Program-made: the position numbers and the translations under genes
Assembly (NCBI RefSeq): GCF_946478785.1
Contig: NZ_CAMLDD010000004.1
Coordinates: 186,001-250,000 of the forward strand
Length of the DNA stretch: 64,000 nt
DNA from: an uncultured Flavobacterium sp.
GTDB lineage: Bacteria; Bacteroidota; Bacteroidia; Flavobacteriales; Flavobacteriaceae
Direction: 5' to 3'
Part shown: positions 29,593 to 37,051 of the stretch, in pieces
How positions within the stretch are numbered: the first letter of the stretch is position 1
How the letters are laid out: each line of letters starts with the position of its first letter
Notes under the pieces: model-generated
What the model saw: the letters and a program-made list of their open reading frames with translations, nothing else
The model's database searches: none
What the model was told of the DNA's origin: nothing

Positions 29593-29628
29593 AAAAAGCC
29601 TGTGACGATTAATCATCACAGGCTTTTT
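29593..29628. terminator. Bidirectional terminator, AAAAAGCCTGTGA/TCACAGGCTTTTT
   Basis: A perfect 13-bp stem with A and T runs on both sides separates the convergent lipoprotein gene and the SRPBCC gene. Confidence 0.88.
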
Positions 29629-29657
29629 CTTTGGCTGAGCGAGCAAAAACATTAGAA

Positions 29658-30335
29658 TCAATTTGATTCCAAATAAGTTTTAAAATTCATAATATCATCT
29701 TTCACCAGTTTTGCAAAATAAGGATTAAGAAGTTTGGCAGCACTTTCTCCTGCAACTCCCATAGGGGCATGATAGGAGATTGTAACGATTATTTCGGTAC
29801 TATCATTTCCGTTTGGTCTGAAAACAACTTTTCCGGCATTTTGAACAGACGAATCCGGTACGGAACTCCAACTGATCATTCTTTCTTTTTCATCTTTCAC
29901 AATTTCTGCTTTCCAGGTTAGTTTTCCTATCCCGGCCGGCCCTTTTGCAGTCCATTTGGACGTTGTGTAGTTGAGCGCTTTTACAGACTCCAAATGAGTC
30001 ATAAATTTTGGGAAATTTTCAAAATCACGCCAAAAAGCGTAAACTTCACTTATGGGTCTATTGATTATACTGCTGGTTCGGATATTTACATTTGATGCCT
30101 TATCATTTTTTAAATGGTCGACAGCGTCATATATTGGGCAATAACCAGACAGACCTCTTAAAAGCATTGTACCGGCAACACCTATCTTACCAATACTTTT
30201 ATTTTCTTCAGATAAGCCTTTATATAACAAGTATCCACCGCTGGTAATCATTGCAACTCTTTCAAGTGCTGAAACGTTGGTTTTTAGTTTTGCCTTTTTC
30301 TGTGATTGTGTTGGTGTTAATGTATTCGTTTCCAT
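29658..30335 (-). CDS. DUF2892-SRPBCC membrane protein
   Basis: A 225-residue protein. Residues about 25-80 form a DUF2892-type (YgaP membrane domain) hydrophobic hairpin with GGYLLYKGL and LLRGLSGYCPIY. Residues about 85-222 form a START-like SRPBCC (polyketide cyclase/COQ10-like) domain with INRPISEVYAFWRDFENFP, the SKWTAKGPAG strand and ISWSSVPDS. SRPBCC domains bind hydrophobic ligands; this fusion is frequent near stress genes. I chose ATG 30335 over the longer frame from 30539, because the extra 68 residues are non-homologous-looking and would occupy the promoter region. A small membrane-protein gene lies 204 bp upstream on the same strand. Confidence 0.82.
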   Translation of the reverse strand: METNTLTPTQSQKKAKLKTNVSALERVAMITSGGYLLYKGLSEENKSIGKIGVAGTMLLRGLSGYCPIYDAVDHLKNDKASNVNIRTSSIINRPISEVYAFWRDFENFPKFMTHLESVKALNYTTSKWTAKGPAGIGKLTWKAEIVKDEKERMISWSSVPDSSVQNAGKVVFRPNGNDSTEIIVTISYHAPMGVAGESAAKLLNPYFAKLVKDDIMNFKTYLESN

Positions 30336-30539
30336 ATTTCCTGTTTTTATTATGTTTAATTCCACTTTGTTTAAGATGTTAAAAATAAGTGTTATATGGA
30401 ATTTTTGCTTTACACTATTTCCATGATTACTTACACAATTTTGCCTGAATAAAAAAAGTACTTCCAGGTAATCAGCCTTGTAAAATATCAGCATGAAAAA
30501 AAACATGGCTAAAAACAAGGAAGTACATATTTGTAGCAT

Positions 30540-30800
30540 CTAAAGATTTTGAACCGGTTCCGGTTGAGTATTTGCAGATTGAGACTTTGATTCTGAATGT
30601 TCTTTATATTTTTTGTAAAGGCCTACTGCTATTAGAGGAATAAAAAATTTCCCAACGAAAGAGCCAGTTTGTGCGCTTCCTAACATTTTAAAACCCGAAG
30701 ACAGAATGAAGGCTCCCGCTCCAGCACAAAATAAATGATTTGCAGATATCCCTGTGAGTTTGTTATCGATAGTTTCCCTGATGTTTTTAAGATTTTCCAT
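30540..30800 (-). CDS. Small glycine-rich membrane protein
   Basis: An 86-residue protein with a predicted membrane hairpin: SANHLFCAGAGAFILSSGF (about 19-37) and GKFFIPLIAVGLYKKY (about 50-65), joined by a short loop, then a hydrophilic tail rich in S, Q and P. No family is recognised. It lies between the SRPBCC gene and a 47-residue gene on the same strand. The glycine-rich small-membrane-protein architecture is similar to stress-induced proteins in other bacteria, but function is not assignable. Confidence 0.65.
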   Translation of the reverse strand: MENLKNIRETIDNKLTGISANHLFCAGAGAFILSSGFKMLGSAQTGSFVGKFFIPLIAVGLYKKYKEHSESKSQSANTQPEPVQNL

Positions 30801-30828
30801 GATTGTTTTTTTAATTTATTTTGAAGAA

Positions 30829-30972
30829 TTACTTTTTAGCAGGACTTTTTTTAATGGCTGTTTTACCATCCTTTTTTCCGATTTCTGATTTTTGACCGGT
30901 ATTTCCTGAACTGTTCATTTTTTTATTATTAGAGTCATTTTTTCTGATATCATTTGAGTCTTTCGTATTCAT
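30829..30972 (-). CDS. Small lysine-rich protein, 47 residues
   Basis: A short frame encodes a hydrophilic, lysine-, asparagine- and serine-rich peptide: it opens MNTKDSNDIRKN and ends AIKKSPAKK. It has no signal peptide. Support comes from the 28-bp spacing to the next gene on the same strand and from the 19-mer element 79 bp upstream, identical to that before the acidic-protein gene at 23 kb. It is probably disordered. It could be a nucleic-acid or membrane-associated stress peptide, but this is speculation. Confidence 0.55.
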   Translation of the reverse strand: MNTKDSNDIRKNDSNNKKMNSSGNTGQKSEIGKKDGKTAIKKSPAKK

Positions 30973-31050
30973 AATAAAAAATTTTTGCAATTAATAAAGG
31001 TTCAAATTTATAAGTATGTAAAAGTTTAATCTTATAAAATTATCAGGCAT

Positions 31051-31069
31051 AATTATATAATTATCAGTG
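31051..31069 (-). promoter_or_regulatory. Shared upstream element CACTGATAATTATATAATT (second copy)
   Basis: Identical to the minus-strand 19-mer at 23257-23275. It lies 79 bp before the minus-strand start at 30972 and about 200 bp before the plus-strand start at 31269. The core is a near-palindrome, so the direction of action is uncertain. Confidence 0.5.
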
Positions 31070-31268
31070 TTTTAAGTTTTTTGTCTTTTTCTTAAATGAG
31101 TTATGCTTACTATTATAGCTCATCGTTTTAAAAAAATTTAAAAAAATGGAAATCATGTAAGAAACCCGAAATCAGTTATAAAAATATATTTGATTTCTTT
31201 TTAAAATTTGTAATAATGAAATTTTGTATTTCTCTAATAATCAAATTATTAAATTAAAATTAAACATT

Positions 31269-31718
31269 ATGAAAAATTTATTTTTAACATGTGCAATGTT
31301 CCTGGCTTTTGGAAGTGCTGTTGCAATAGCACAGGAGGTTCCAAGAAAATCAACAACTACTTCTGATACCATAGGTAAACAGAAAAGTACAAAAGGAAAT
31401 AAGAAGAACTCGTCAACTCATAAATCAGGTACGATGCACGACAAACAGCGTACTGATGGAACAAACAAGACGAGAACAACAGATCCTGCAACAACAAATC
31501 CTGCAAGAACGAACTCTGGAACAACGAATTCCGGAACAACAAATTCTGGAACGACGAATTCTGGAACAACGAATTCTGGAACAACGAATTCTGGAACAAC
31601 GAATTCTGGAACAACAAATTCTGGAACAACGAATTCCGGAACAACAAATTCTGGAACAACAAATCCAACAACTACAACTCCTACCAGGGATTCAATTGGT
31701 GGTACATCAAGACCTTAA
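31269..31718 (+). CDS. Secreted NSGTT-repeat protein
   Basis: A 149-residue exported protein. The start at ATG 31269 gives a signal peptide (MKNLFLTCAMFLAFGSAVAIAQ, cleavage after AQ), then a basic linker with KSTKGNKKNSSTHKSG and ten tandem NSGTT pentapeptides (DNA 31512-31661), ending TRDSIGGTSRP. The chain is low-complexity and probably extended, with many Ser/Thr sites where O-glycosylation could occur. Frames on both strands stay open over the repeat only because the 15-bp unit lacks stops. No family is recognised. A strong terminator follows. Confidence 0.72.
   Translation: MKNLFLTCAMFLAFGSAVAIAQEVPRKSTTTSDTIGKQKSTKGNKKNSSTHKSGTMHDKQRTDGTNKTRTTDPATTNPARTNSGTTNSGTTNSGTTNSGTTNSGTTNSGTTNSGTTNSGTTNSGTTNSGTTNPTTTTPTRDSIGGTSRP
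31512..31661 (+). repeat. Ten 15-bp tandem repeats encoding NSGTT
   Basis: Ten copies of a unit close to AATTCTGGAACAACG, with only scattered third-position changes (CTC/TCC variants, ACG/ACA). The unit is a multiple of three, so changes in copy number would keep frame. Confidence 0.92.
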
Positions 31719-31741
31719 AGGCTGAAAATGCGCTACATCGA

Positions 31742-31776
31742 GAGAGGCTGTCCGAATAGTATACGGACAGCCTCTT
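31742..31776 (+). terminator. Strong terminator after the NSGTT-repeat gene
   Basis: GAGAGGCTGTCCG pairs with CGGACAGCCTCTTTC around a 9-base loop, followed by T-rich sequence. Confidence 0.88.
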
Positions 31777-31980
31777 TCTTTTATTGAAATTACCTATCAG
31801 ACAAATTTTAGATAATTTTCTGGCAACCTCTTAATTTGTAATTAATTTTTAATACTAGAAAGTGCATCTGATGAATGTTTGATACTATTTGCTGTTTCTT
31901 ATCTCTGGTGTAATTCTTATTCAAAAATTACACTAATGAGTTTTAAAAGCAGGGGAAATAAAATTTACTCAGACTGTAAA

Positions 31981-32004
31981 AAAAACCGCTGTTATTAGCG
32001 GTTT
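31981..32004 (-). terminator. Terminator after the 127-residue acidic-protein gene
   Basis: AAAACCGCTG and AGCGGTTT form a short stem, with A-rich sequence on the left giving a U-run on the minus strand; it lies about 20 bp after the stop at 32022. Confidence 0.7.
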
Positions 32005-32021
32005 AATTAAACTTCTTAATT

Positions 32022-32405
32022 TTAAAGATCCCTATCACGATAAAGGTCTCTTTCATTTTTTACAGCGTCATCTTCATCCAGATCGTCATCTTCATCAAAA
32101 TCGACTCCATTTTCATTCAAATTAGTACCTATTTCATCTTCGTCTAAGTCCTCATCCAGGTCATCATCAAAATCATCATCCAATTCATCTGCGTCTGTAA
32201 AATTTTCATCTTCGAGATTATCCGGATCCATGTCATCCGGATCCCGATAATCTTCGTCAGGGTCTTGTTGATTAAAAATATCCTGATCTCCGTCGTTAAT
32301 TGAATTATCTAATACATTAGAAACCGAATCGTCGTCCTTGTATTGGTTTTCGTCCTGAAAATACAAATCATTCTGATCGTAATTTTCTCTTTCATCTATG
32401 TTCAT
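32022..32405 (-). CDS. Extremely acidic hypothetical protein
   Basis: A 127-residue protein in which aspartate and glutamate make up a large share of all residues; residues 48-118 are almost continuous D/E with a few N, L and F. It has no signal or membrane helix and is almost certainly disordered. The DPDEDYRDPDD word is shared with the 147-residue protein at 22726-23169, so the two are probably paralogues. Upstream lies a 15-mer, CTGTAAATTATGTAA, also found upstream of the glycosyltransferase operon. No known family is recognised. Roles such as hydration, ion buffering or nucleic-acid mimicry are possible, but none is shown by the sequence. Confidence 0.7.
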   Translation of the reverse strand: MNIDERENYDQNDLYFQDENQYKDDDSVSNVLDNSINDGDQDIFNQQDPDEDYRDPDDMDPDNLEDENFTDADELDDDFDDDLDEDLDEDEIGTNLNENGVDFDEDDDLDEDDAVKNERDLYRDRDL

Positions 32406-32482
32406 AATATAAAATTTAAGATTAATATAATTCTAAAGTACAAGTAGAAAAATTCAAAAATTTATAAGTGACGGAATAGTAA

Positions 32483-32497
32483 TTACATAATTTACAG
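32483..32497 (-). promoter_or_regulatory. Shared upstream element CTGTAAATTATGTAA
   Basis: On the minus strand, 78 bp before the acidic-protein start. An identical 15-mer lies at 39459-39473 upstream of the glycosyltransferase gene. The core AATTATGTAA also occurs at 53302-53311 and 46361-46370. Confidence 0.5.
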
Positions 32498-32593
32498 GTA
32501 TTTATAGAATGTTGGCTTTTGAAATCTGATTTGTAATGTATATCAAATAGACAGATATGTACTGTTTAAAGTATCAGCTATCAAGTAATTATT

Positions 32594-32998
32594 TTAGTCA
32601 TACAATTGGAAAGTAAACGGATAAGCTGCCATAATTAAGTAAGCAATTATAACAATACTCATAAAAAAAATAACTACTGTCAAAATTGTCAATAGCATGG
32701 TTGAATAAAGATATTCGCCTTTTTGTAAAAGTTTATGCGTTTGCTTGTATTTCCAATAGGATAATAAAATCGTTATTGCACCTGTCAGGACTAAGGCTAT
32801 TCCAATAAATATTGTAAATCCGTTTTTGGGAATCGTTGAATCTTTAAAAAATTCGACAGGCAATTGGTTGACAAATACCGAAAATTTAACAATTACAAAA
32901 CCAAATACCATAATACCAATACCGGTGCGGATCCATGACAAAAAAGTTCTTTCGTTTGCCATGTGCTCATTGATCATAGTTTTCTTTTTATTATCCAT
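32594..32998 (-). CDS. YidH-family (DUF202) membrane protein
   Basis: A 134-residue inner-membrane protein with the DUF202 signature NEHMANERTFLSWIRTGIG near the N-terminus and three hydrophobic helices (about 28-50, 68-88 and 103-128). The function of DUF202 proteins is not established. It begins 19 bp after the STAS-like gene on the same strand, so the two are likely co-transcribed. Confidence 0.9.
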   Translation of the reverse strand: MDNKKKTMINEHMANERTFLSWIRTGIGIMVFGFVIVKFSVFVNQLPVEFFKDSTIPKNGFTIFIGIALVLTGAITILLSYWKYKQTHKLLQKGEYLYSTMLLTILTVVIFFMSIVIIAYLIMAAYPFTFQLYD

Positions 32999-33017
32999 TT
33001 ATATTTTTATTAAAGCA

Positions 33018-33398
33018 TCAATTATTATTTTCAATTTCATTTCCCTGAACCCAATTGAGGGCTTCATTAAAGGCTTCTTTTTTATAACCACGGAATTCTC
33101 CGGGTACCATATAGCTAAATTTGTCGGTAAAAGAAATGGCTTTTTCAGAATCCGTTACAATCGCAGTCCTGTTCCATTTGCCTAAATTTTTAAGACCAAT
33201 TAAAGCATCCTGCATCCATGCTGCGGATGTAAAATTTTCTATTTCCGTATCTATTAAAAACAGAAAATTGATTTCATCAATGTGTCGGACGAGCTTGTCA
33301 ACAGCTGGTTCAATAACAGTTTGATAATCCTCTTTTGTAATCTCTCCTATGGCTCTAAAAGCAACAACATTATCGGGGGCGTCTAATATTTGTATCAT
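33018..33398 (-). CDS. STAS/SpoIIAA-like protein
   Basis: A 126-residue cytosolic protein of the SpoIIAA-like (DUF3478) type: VVAFRAIGEITKEDYQTVI, an INFLFLIDTEIENFTSAAW strand-helix, a WNRTAIVTDSE strand and FSYMVPGEFRGY. This family has an alpha/beta STAS-like fold and is often found beside stress genes; binding of lipids or small ligands has been suggested. It lacks an obvious phosphorylatable serine in the classical SpoIIAA position, so an anti-anti-sigma role is doubtful. It leads an operon with the DUF202 gene. Confidence 0.82.
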   Translation of the reverse strand: MIQILDAPDNVVAFRAIGEITKEDYQTVIEPAVDKLVRHIDEINFLFLIDTEIENFTSAAWMQDALIGLKNLGKWNRTAIVTDSEKAISFTDKFSYMVPGEFRGYKKEAFNEALNWVQGNEIENNN

Positions 33399-33587
33399 TT
33401 TAATTTTTTTTAAGTCTGAAATTTTATTCTATAAACCTTGTATTTCAAATTTATAACGACAAACTTTTTTTTCCCTTATAAAATTGCAGCCTGCTTTTTA
33501 TACAATATCAATATAAGTATTTAGCTTACGTGCTAATCTTATAAAACCCAATTATAATTTTATAAAAAGTTGATAGTGTACGAATTA

Positions 33588-33595
33588 TACTTTTG
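33588..33595 (+). promoter_or_regulatory. TAnnTTTG -7 box before the DUF892 gene
   Basis: TACTTTTG matches the Bacteroidota -7 consensus, 31 bp before the start codon. A TTG lies 15 bp upstream, slightly closer than the usual -33 spacing. Confidence 0.5.
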
Positions 33596-33625
33596 AAAAA
33601 GTACAATTAATTAAAAAATGAAATT

Positions 33626-34240
33626 ATGAAAACGAATGAAAAGAGTACATCAACTGCAACTAAATCTAAAAGTGCAAAAACATCATCAAAAGGAAAAAGT
33701 ACTGTAAAAGCGAAATCTTCGGCTGCAGACGGACTTAGGGAATTGTTTGTAGATTCGCTAAAAGACATTTATTGGGCAGAAAAGGCTTTGGTAAAAGCAC
33801 TTCCAAAAATGGGCAAAAATGCTACTTCAGAAAATCTGATAAGTACAATTAACGATCACATTGCGGTAACTGAAGAGCAGGTAAGCAGATTAGAGCAGGT
33901 GTTTGATTTAATAGGAGAAAAAGCATCGGCAAAAAAATGCGAAGCAATGGAAGGCTTAATCAAAGAAGGAGAGAGCATTATGGAAGAAACCCAGGAAGGT
34001 CCTGTGAGAGATGCAGGAATTATTGGTGCTTCACAAAAAATTGAGCATTATGAAATTGCTACTTATGGTACATTGGCTGCATTTGCCCAAACCTTAGGCG
34101 AAGATGAAGCTTTAAAATTATTACAGCAGACTTTAGAGGAAGAAAAGGAAGCAGACAACCTGTTAACTGAAGTTGCTTATAACAATATTAATTTTGAAGC
34201 TTCGGGAGATGAAGAAATGGATGATGAGAAAGAAGAATAA
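33626..34240 (+). CDS. DUF892 (YciE/YciF) ferritin-like protein
   Basis: A 204-residue protein. The first 35 residues are a lysine/serine/threonine-rich tail, then a four-helix ferritin-like bundle (about 36-190) with LRELFVDSLKDIYWAEKAL, EAMEGLIKEGESIM, AGIIGASQKIEHYEIATYG and a last helix with LEEEKEADNLL; glutamates and histidines at these positions can bind a di-iron site. YciE/YciF are general-stress proteins whose chemistry is unsettled. A very similar gene lies at 48776-49345 beside the catalase. The acidic C-terminus balances the basic N-terminus. It is monocistronic with a bidirectional terminator. Confidence 0.92.
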   Translation: MKTNEKSTSTATKSKSAKTSSKGKSTVKAKSSAADGLRELFVDSLKDIYWAEKALVKALPKMGKNATSENLISTINDHIAVTEEQVSRLEQVFDLIGEKASAKKCEAMEGLIKEGESIMEETQEGPVRDAGIIGASQKIEHYEIATYGTLAAFAQTLGEDEALKLLQQTLEEEKEADNLLTEVAYNNINFEASGDEEMDDEKEE

Positions 34241-34262
34241 TTTCTTAATTATCTCTATTAAT

Positions 34263-34298
34263 AAACCTGTAATCTTTATAAACCGAGATTACAGGTTT
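34263..34298. terminator. Bidirectional terminator, AAACCTGTAATCT/AGATTACAGGTTT
   Basis: A perfect 13-bp stem followed by a long T-run lies between the convergent DUF892 and CinA genes. Confidence 0.88.
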
Positions 34299-34311
34299 TT
34301 TTATTTTTTTA

Positions 34312-34791
34312 TTAACTGGGAACACTATCAATAATAAGGTTCGCTGTTTTATCAACTGCTTTTAATATGATTTCTTCAGGAGTTCCCTGAAAAACTTCGC
34401 GATGACTTATTTTTTCGACAGGAGTTATAATATGAAAGAAAATAGTACCTACCGGCTTTTCTTCAGTTTCACTGCCTCCCGGACTTGTTAATCCTGTAAT
34501 GGCTACGGTTACTTTTGAATTGAATATTTTTGATGCCTGCTGGGCTAATATTTGCGTAACTTCTGCTGACTCGGGAGTATATTTTTCAATAGCGGCATGG
34601 GGAACATTCAAGATTTGTTCCTTGATAAATACATCATAACAAACAATTCCTCCGCGCAAGATTGCTCCTGAATGTTCCGTCATTGCAAATTCTGCACTCA
34701 TCCTGCCGGCAGTAGCACTTTCGGCAAAAGCAATATTCCATCCTTTTGCCGCTATTGCTTCACTGCATTTATTAACAATTTCTGAAGGCAT
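34312..34791 (-). CDS. pncC: CinA C-terminal-type nicotinamide-nucleotide amidase
   Basis: A 159-residue stand-alone CinA C-terminal domain. The family pattern is clear: IAFAESATAGRMSAEFA, then GIVCYDVFIKEQILNVP, an ITGLTSPGGSETEEKPVGT motif and the C-terminal helix. Such proteins hydrolyse NMN to nicotinate mononucleotide in pyridine-nucleotide recycling. It is last in the operon with the SET protein and glycan genes (43 bp from the SET stop). The full-length CinA N-terminal domain is absent, which is normal for PncC proteins. Confidence 0.9.
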   Translation of the reverse strand: MPSEIVNKCSEAIAAKGWNIAFAESATAGRMSAEFAMTEHSGAILRGGIVCYDVFIKEQILNVPHAAIEKYTPESAEVTQILAQQASKIFNSKVTVAITGLTSPGGSETEEKPVGTIFFHIITPVEKISHREVFQGTPEEIILKAVDKTANLIIDSVPS

Positions 34792-34834
34792 ATTATAAAA
34801 TTTTAGTTATAATTATATTCTGATTTATCAAAAA

Positions 34835-35443
34835 CTAAGATGCTTTTTTTACCTGAATATCATGTTGATAATGACATTCGAGTATTGATCTCATTTGATT
34901 TGGATTGTGAATGGCATTTACAAACTCGTTCCAGGTTTTCTTCGGAATCAATTCTAACAGAGACTGTTCAACTTCTAAAACTTTCGGAGCGTTTTCTTTA
35001 ATCAGGACATCCCATTCTTCATGAAAATTCAGAATATCGTCCGGGAATACCGTTTTTCGAACCGTATTTTCATCAATAACCTCAAAAGGTGTTTCTACAT
35101 TCAGATAACCATAATCATCCGTCAGTTCTTCGCCCGGATATATATCCCTTATAGCGATTTCAAAATCATAGGGTGTACTAAAACAGCTTGGCTTAAAACT
35201 ATGATTGACAAATTTTCCATTATCCCAGCACAAAACCATTTCACCATTTTTATTGGTAAAAGAGTAAGTATCCAGATGTTTTTTTATAAAAGGATTCAGG
35301 CTTACTATCTGCTCTCTGGTATATATCTGATCCAGGTCATCCTGAACCCAGGTAATAGTTCCTCTCGGAATTAATTTTGTAGCCACAAGACCATATCCTT
35401 TTTCTTTGCTTATAAAGCGTACTTCTGTATCAGGATGTATCAT
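34835..35443 (-). CDS. SET-domain protein
   Basis: A 202-residue protein with the SET core: KGYGLVATKLIPRGTI at the start, WDNGKFVNHSFKPSC (the NHS motif that binds SAM) and GEELTDDYGYLN with the catalytic-site tyrosine. SET domains are lysine methyltransferases; bacterial ones have few known targets. I chose the ATG at 35443, which begins 3 bp after the stop of the preceding gene; ATG 35464 would overlap that gene. It lies between a cytidylyltransferase gene and CinA in an operon of glycan genes, which gives no obvious protein target. No post-SET cysteine cluster is visible. Confidence 0.85.
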   Translation of the reverse strand: MIHPDTEVRFISKEKGYGLVATKLIPRGTITWVQDDLDQIYTREQIVSLNPFIKKHLDTYSFTNKNGEMVLCWDNGKFVNHSFKPSCFSTPYDFEIAIRDIYPGEELTDDYGYLNVETPFEVIDENTVRKTVFPDDILNFHEEWDVLIKENAPKVLEVEQSLLELIPKKTWNEFVNAIHNPNQMRSILECHYQHDIQVKKAS

Positions 35444-35445
35444 GA

Positions 35446-35886
35446 CTATACCAATTTTAAACATTCACGCTCATAAACTTCTCTTCGTAGTCCGCTGCTT
35501 GAGAAACGATGATTACGTTTATTGAAAACAAGTTTAATTTCCATTTTTTCGCAGTATTCACGGCCCGTAAAGTTTTTATCCTTGTATTCTTCTCCAAGAA
35601 TTCTTACGTCGATAGGAAGTGCCTGAAGTATATCCTCAAGATCCTGTTCAGTAGTATACGGAATAATTTCATCAACAAATTTGCATCCTTTGAGTTGGAT
35701 ATATCTTTCAACAACAGATTGTGTTGGCTTGTTTTTTTCTGGTCTGTCTATAGTCGGATCTGTTTGTAACCCTACAATTAAATAATCACAGTGCTGTTTT
35801 GCTTCTTCAAGCATTCTAACATGACCTGCATGTAATAAATCAAATGCACTAAATGTAATTCCGGTTGTTGTTTTCGTTAATTTCAT
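35446..35886 (-). CDS. Cytidylyltransferase-like protein (TagD/RfaE2 fold)
   Basis: A 146-residue nucleotidyltransferase with the HxGH motif in FSAFDLLHAGHVRMLEEAK, a central EEYKDKNFTG loop and the second signature NHRFSSSGLR near the end. Relatives transfer CMP or AMP to glycerol-3-phosphate, ribitol phosphate, ethanolamine phosphate or a sugar phosphate. ATG 35886 is preferred over 35910: it follows an AGAGGTAAA stretch and avoids most of the overlap with the upstream stop. It is translationally close to the GH1-like gene before it and the SET gene after it. The substrate is unknown; context suggests an activated glycan or lipid precursor. Confidence 0.82.
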   Translation of the reverse strand: MKLTKTTTGITFSAFDLLHAGHVRMLEEAKQHCDYLIVGLQTDPTIDRPEKNKPTQSVVERYIQLKGCKFVDEIIPYTTEQDLEDILQALPIDVRILGEEYKDKNFTGREYCEKMEIKLVFNKRNHRFSSSGLRREVYERECLKLV

Positions 35887-35902
35887 TTTACCTCTATTTT
35901 GA

Positions 35903-37051
35903 TTAAACATTATATAAAAAATCAGCTACGTGATTCAAAATACTCTTTTTATTAAACTTTGATTGTGCTAATAATATTGCATTAATATATTCATGATGAG
36001 GAATTCTATTACCATTTTCGTCCAGATCCCAGATTCCGCATTGAGAATATTTATTCAAGTCATCCCAGTCTGGGCGGTCAGTTACGGGATATATACAAAT
36101 ACCTCTTAAATCGACACCACTTTTTTTTGCTTTTAAGCATTGGGCACTTATTTCTTCAAGCCATTCAACCCGGCCGCTTCCAAAATGACCTGTTTCTGAA
36201 ATAAACAACGGCTTTTGATATCGTTCATAAGCAAATTTTAATAATTCTGAAAAAGGGATTCTGCGTTGTTGTATATCCGGCCAATCCAGCGGTTCACCGG
36301 TTACTTCCCATTGGCAGTTCCAATAATAATTAAATCCAAGAATCTCAAGAAGATCTTCAGAACCACCAAGTTCAGGACACATTCTGCCTGCAATAATGTC
36401 CATTGCCTGAAATTGGTTTTCATTTAAATCCATTGCCTGATACAAATTCCCGGGATCGCAAGCGTGAATTTGTACTAAAGGCTCCACCATAATGATGCAG
36501 CATTCAGGATCTATATTTTTCATTTTTTTTATCCCTAAAATGGCAGCTTTGCACAAATGGTATTTAATGTCCCAACCACTATTTACGGCAAAAGGAACTG
36601 TGCCTCTGACATCTCCTGAATGCCAGGATAAAAAGCTGATTTCATTTATGGGAACAACAAATAAGGGCTGCTTAGAGTTTTCTTTATAAAACAGAGTAAA
36701 AGCTTCGCATAATTGTACAAAACGGTCACAGAAATGAGGATGCGTTGGATAAATACCATCAGGATACCCAAAATGAATCAAATCCCAGATTTGCTGGATC
36801 CCAAATATTTCTGCTGCCTGCATGCGGTTCTTAACTTCAGAAAAGTCAAAAACCCCGGGAGAAGTTTCGACCCTGCTCCAGCAAATGCCTTCGCGAACAG
36901 TTTTGATGCCAATAGCTGACAGAGCTTCATAATCTTCGATGACACGAATATCATGCTGAGTGACTTTTACAAGATCAACCCTTTCTCCTGAACGATTGAT
37001 ATGATCCGCACATTCATAACCTCCCATAAAAAAAGTATTAAAAGGCTTCAT
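35903..37051 (-). CDS. GH1-like family glycoside hydrolase
   Basis: A 382-residue TIM-barrel protein of clan GH-A, shorter than typical GH1 enzymes (about 450). N-terminal FFMGGYECADHI and GIKTVREGICWSRVE, then PINEISFLSW, where the glutamate is the likely acid/base, and FISETGHFG, where the glutamate is the likely nucleophile. No signal peptide, so it is cytoplasmic. Its start overlaps the stop of the UDP-galactopyranose mutase gene by one base (TAATG), indicating coupled translation. In a biosynthetic operon it may act as a transglycosidase or on an intracellular glycoside rather than as a degradative enzyme. The substrate is not known. Confidence 0.75.
   Translation of the reverse strand: MKPFNTFFMGGYECADHINRSGERVDLVKVTQHDIRVIEDYEALSAIGIKTVREGICWSRVETSPGVFDFSEVKNRMQAAEIFGIQQIWDLIHFGYPDGIYPTHPHFCDRFVQLCEAFTLFYKENSKQPLFVVPINEISFLSWHSGDVRGTVPFAVNSGWDIKYHLCKAAILGIKKMKNIDPECCIIMVEPLVQIHACDPGNLYQAMDLNENQFQAMDIIAGRMCPELGGSEDLLEILGFNYYWNCQWEVTGEPLDWPDIQQRRIPFSELLKFAYERYQKPLFISETGHFGSGRVEWLEEISAQCLKAKKSGVDLRGICIYPVTDRPDWDDLNKYSQCGIWDLDENGNRIPHHEYINAILLAQSKFNKKSILNHVADFLYNV

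Larger units (their letters stand above)
31719..32021. other. 303-bp convergent intergenic region
   Basis: It contains the terminators at 31742-31776 and 31981-32004. The 180 bp between them are AT-rich, with no gene or RNA I can support. Confidence 0.5.

Noticed and set aside
30336..30539. N-terminal extension of the SRPBCC protein to 30539
   Set aside because: The extra 68 residues look like translated promoter DNA; ATG 30335 gives the usual family start.
31512..31661. CRISPR array
   Set aside because: Direct repeats of 15 bp without spacers, inside a reading frame, are a coding tandem repeat.
31357..31725. Open frames on both strands across the 31.5-kb repeat
   Set aside because: A 15-bp unit without stops keeps all frames open; the frames encode only repeated LFQNS- or LEQRI-type words with no start context.
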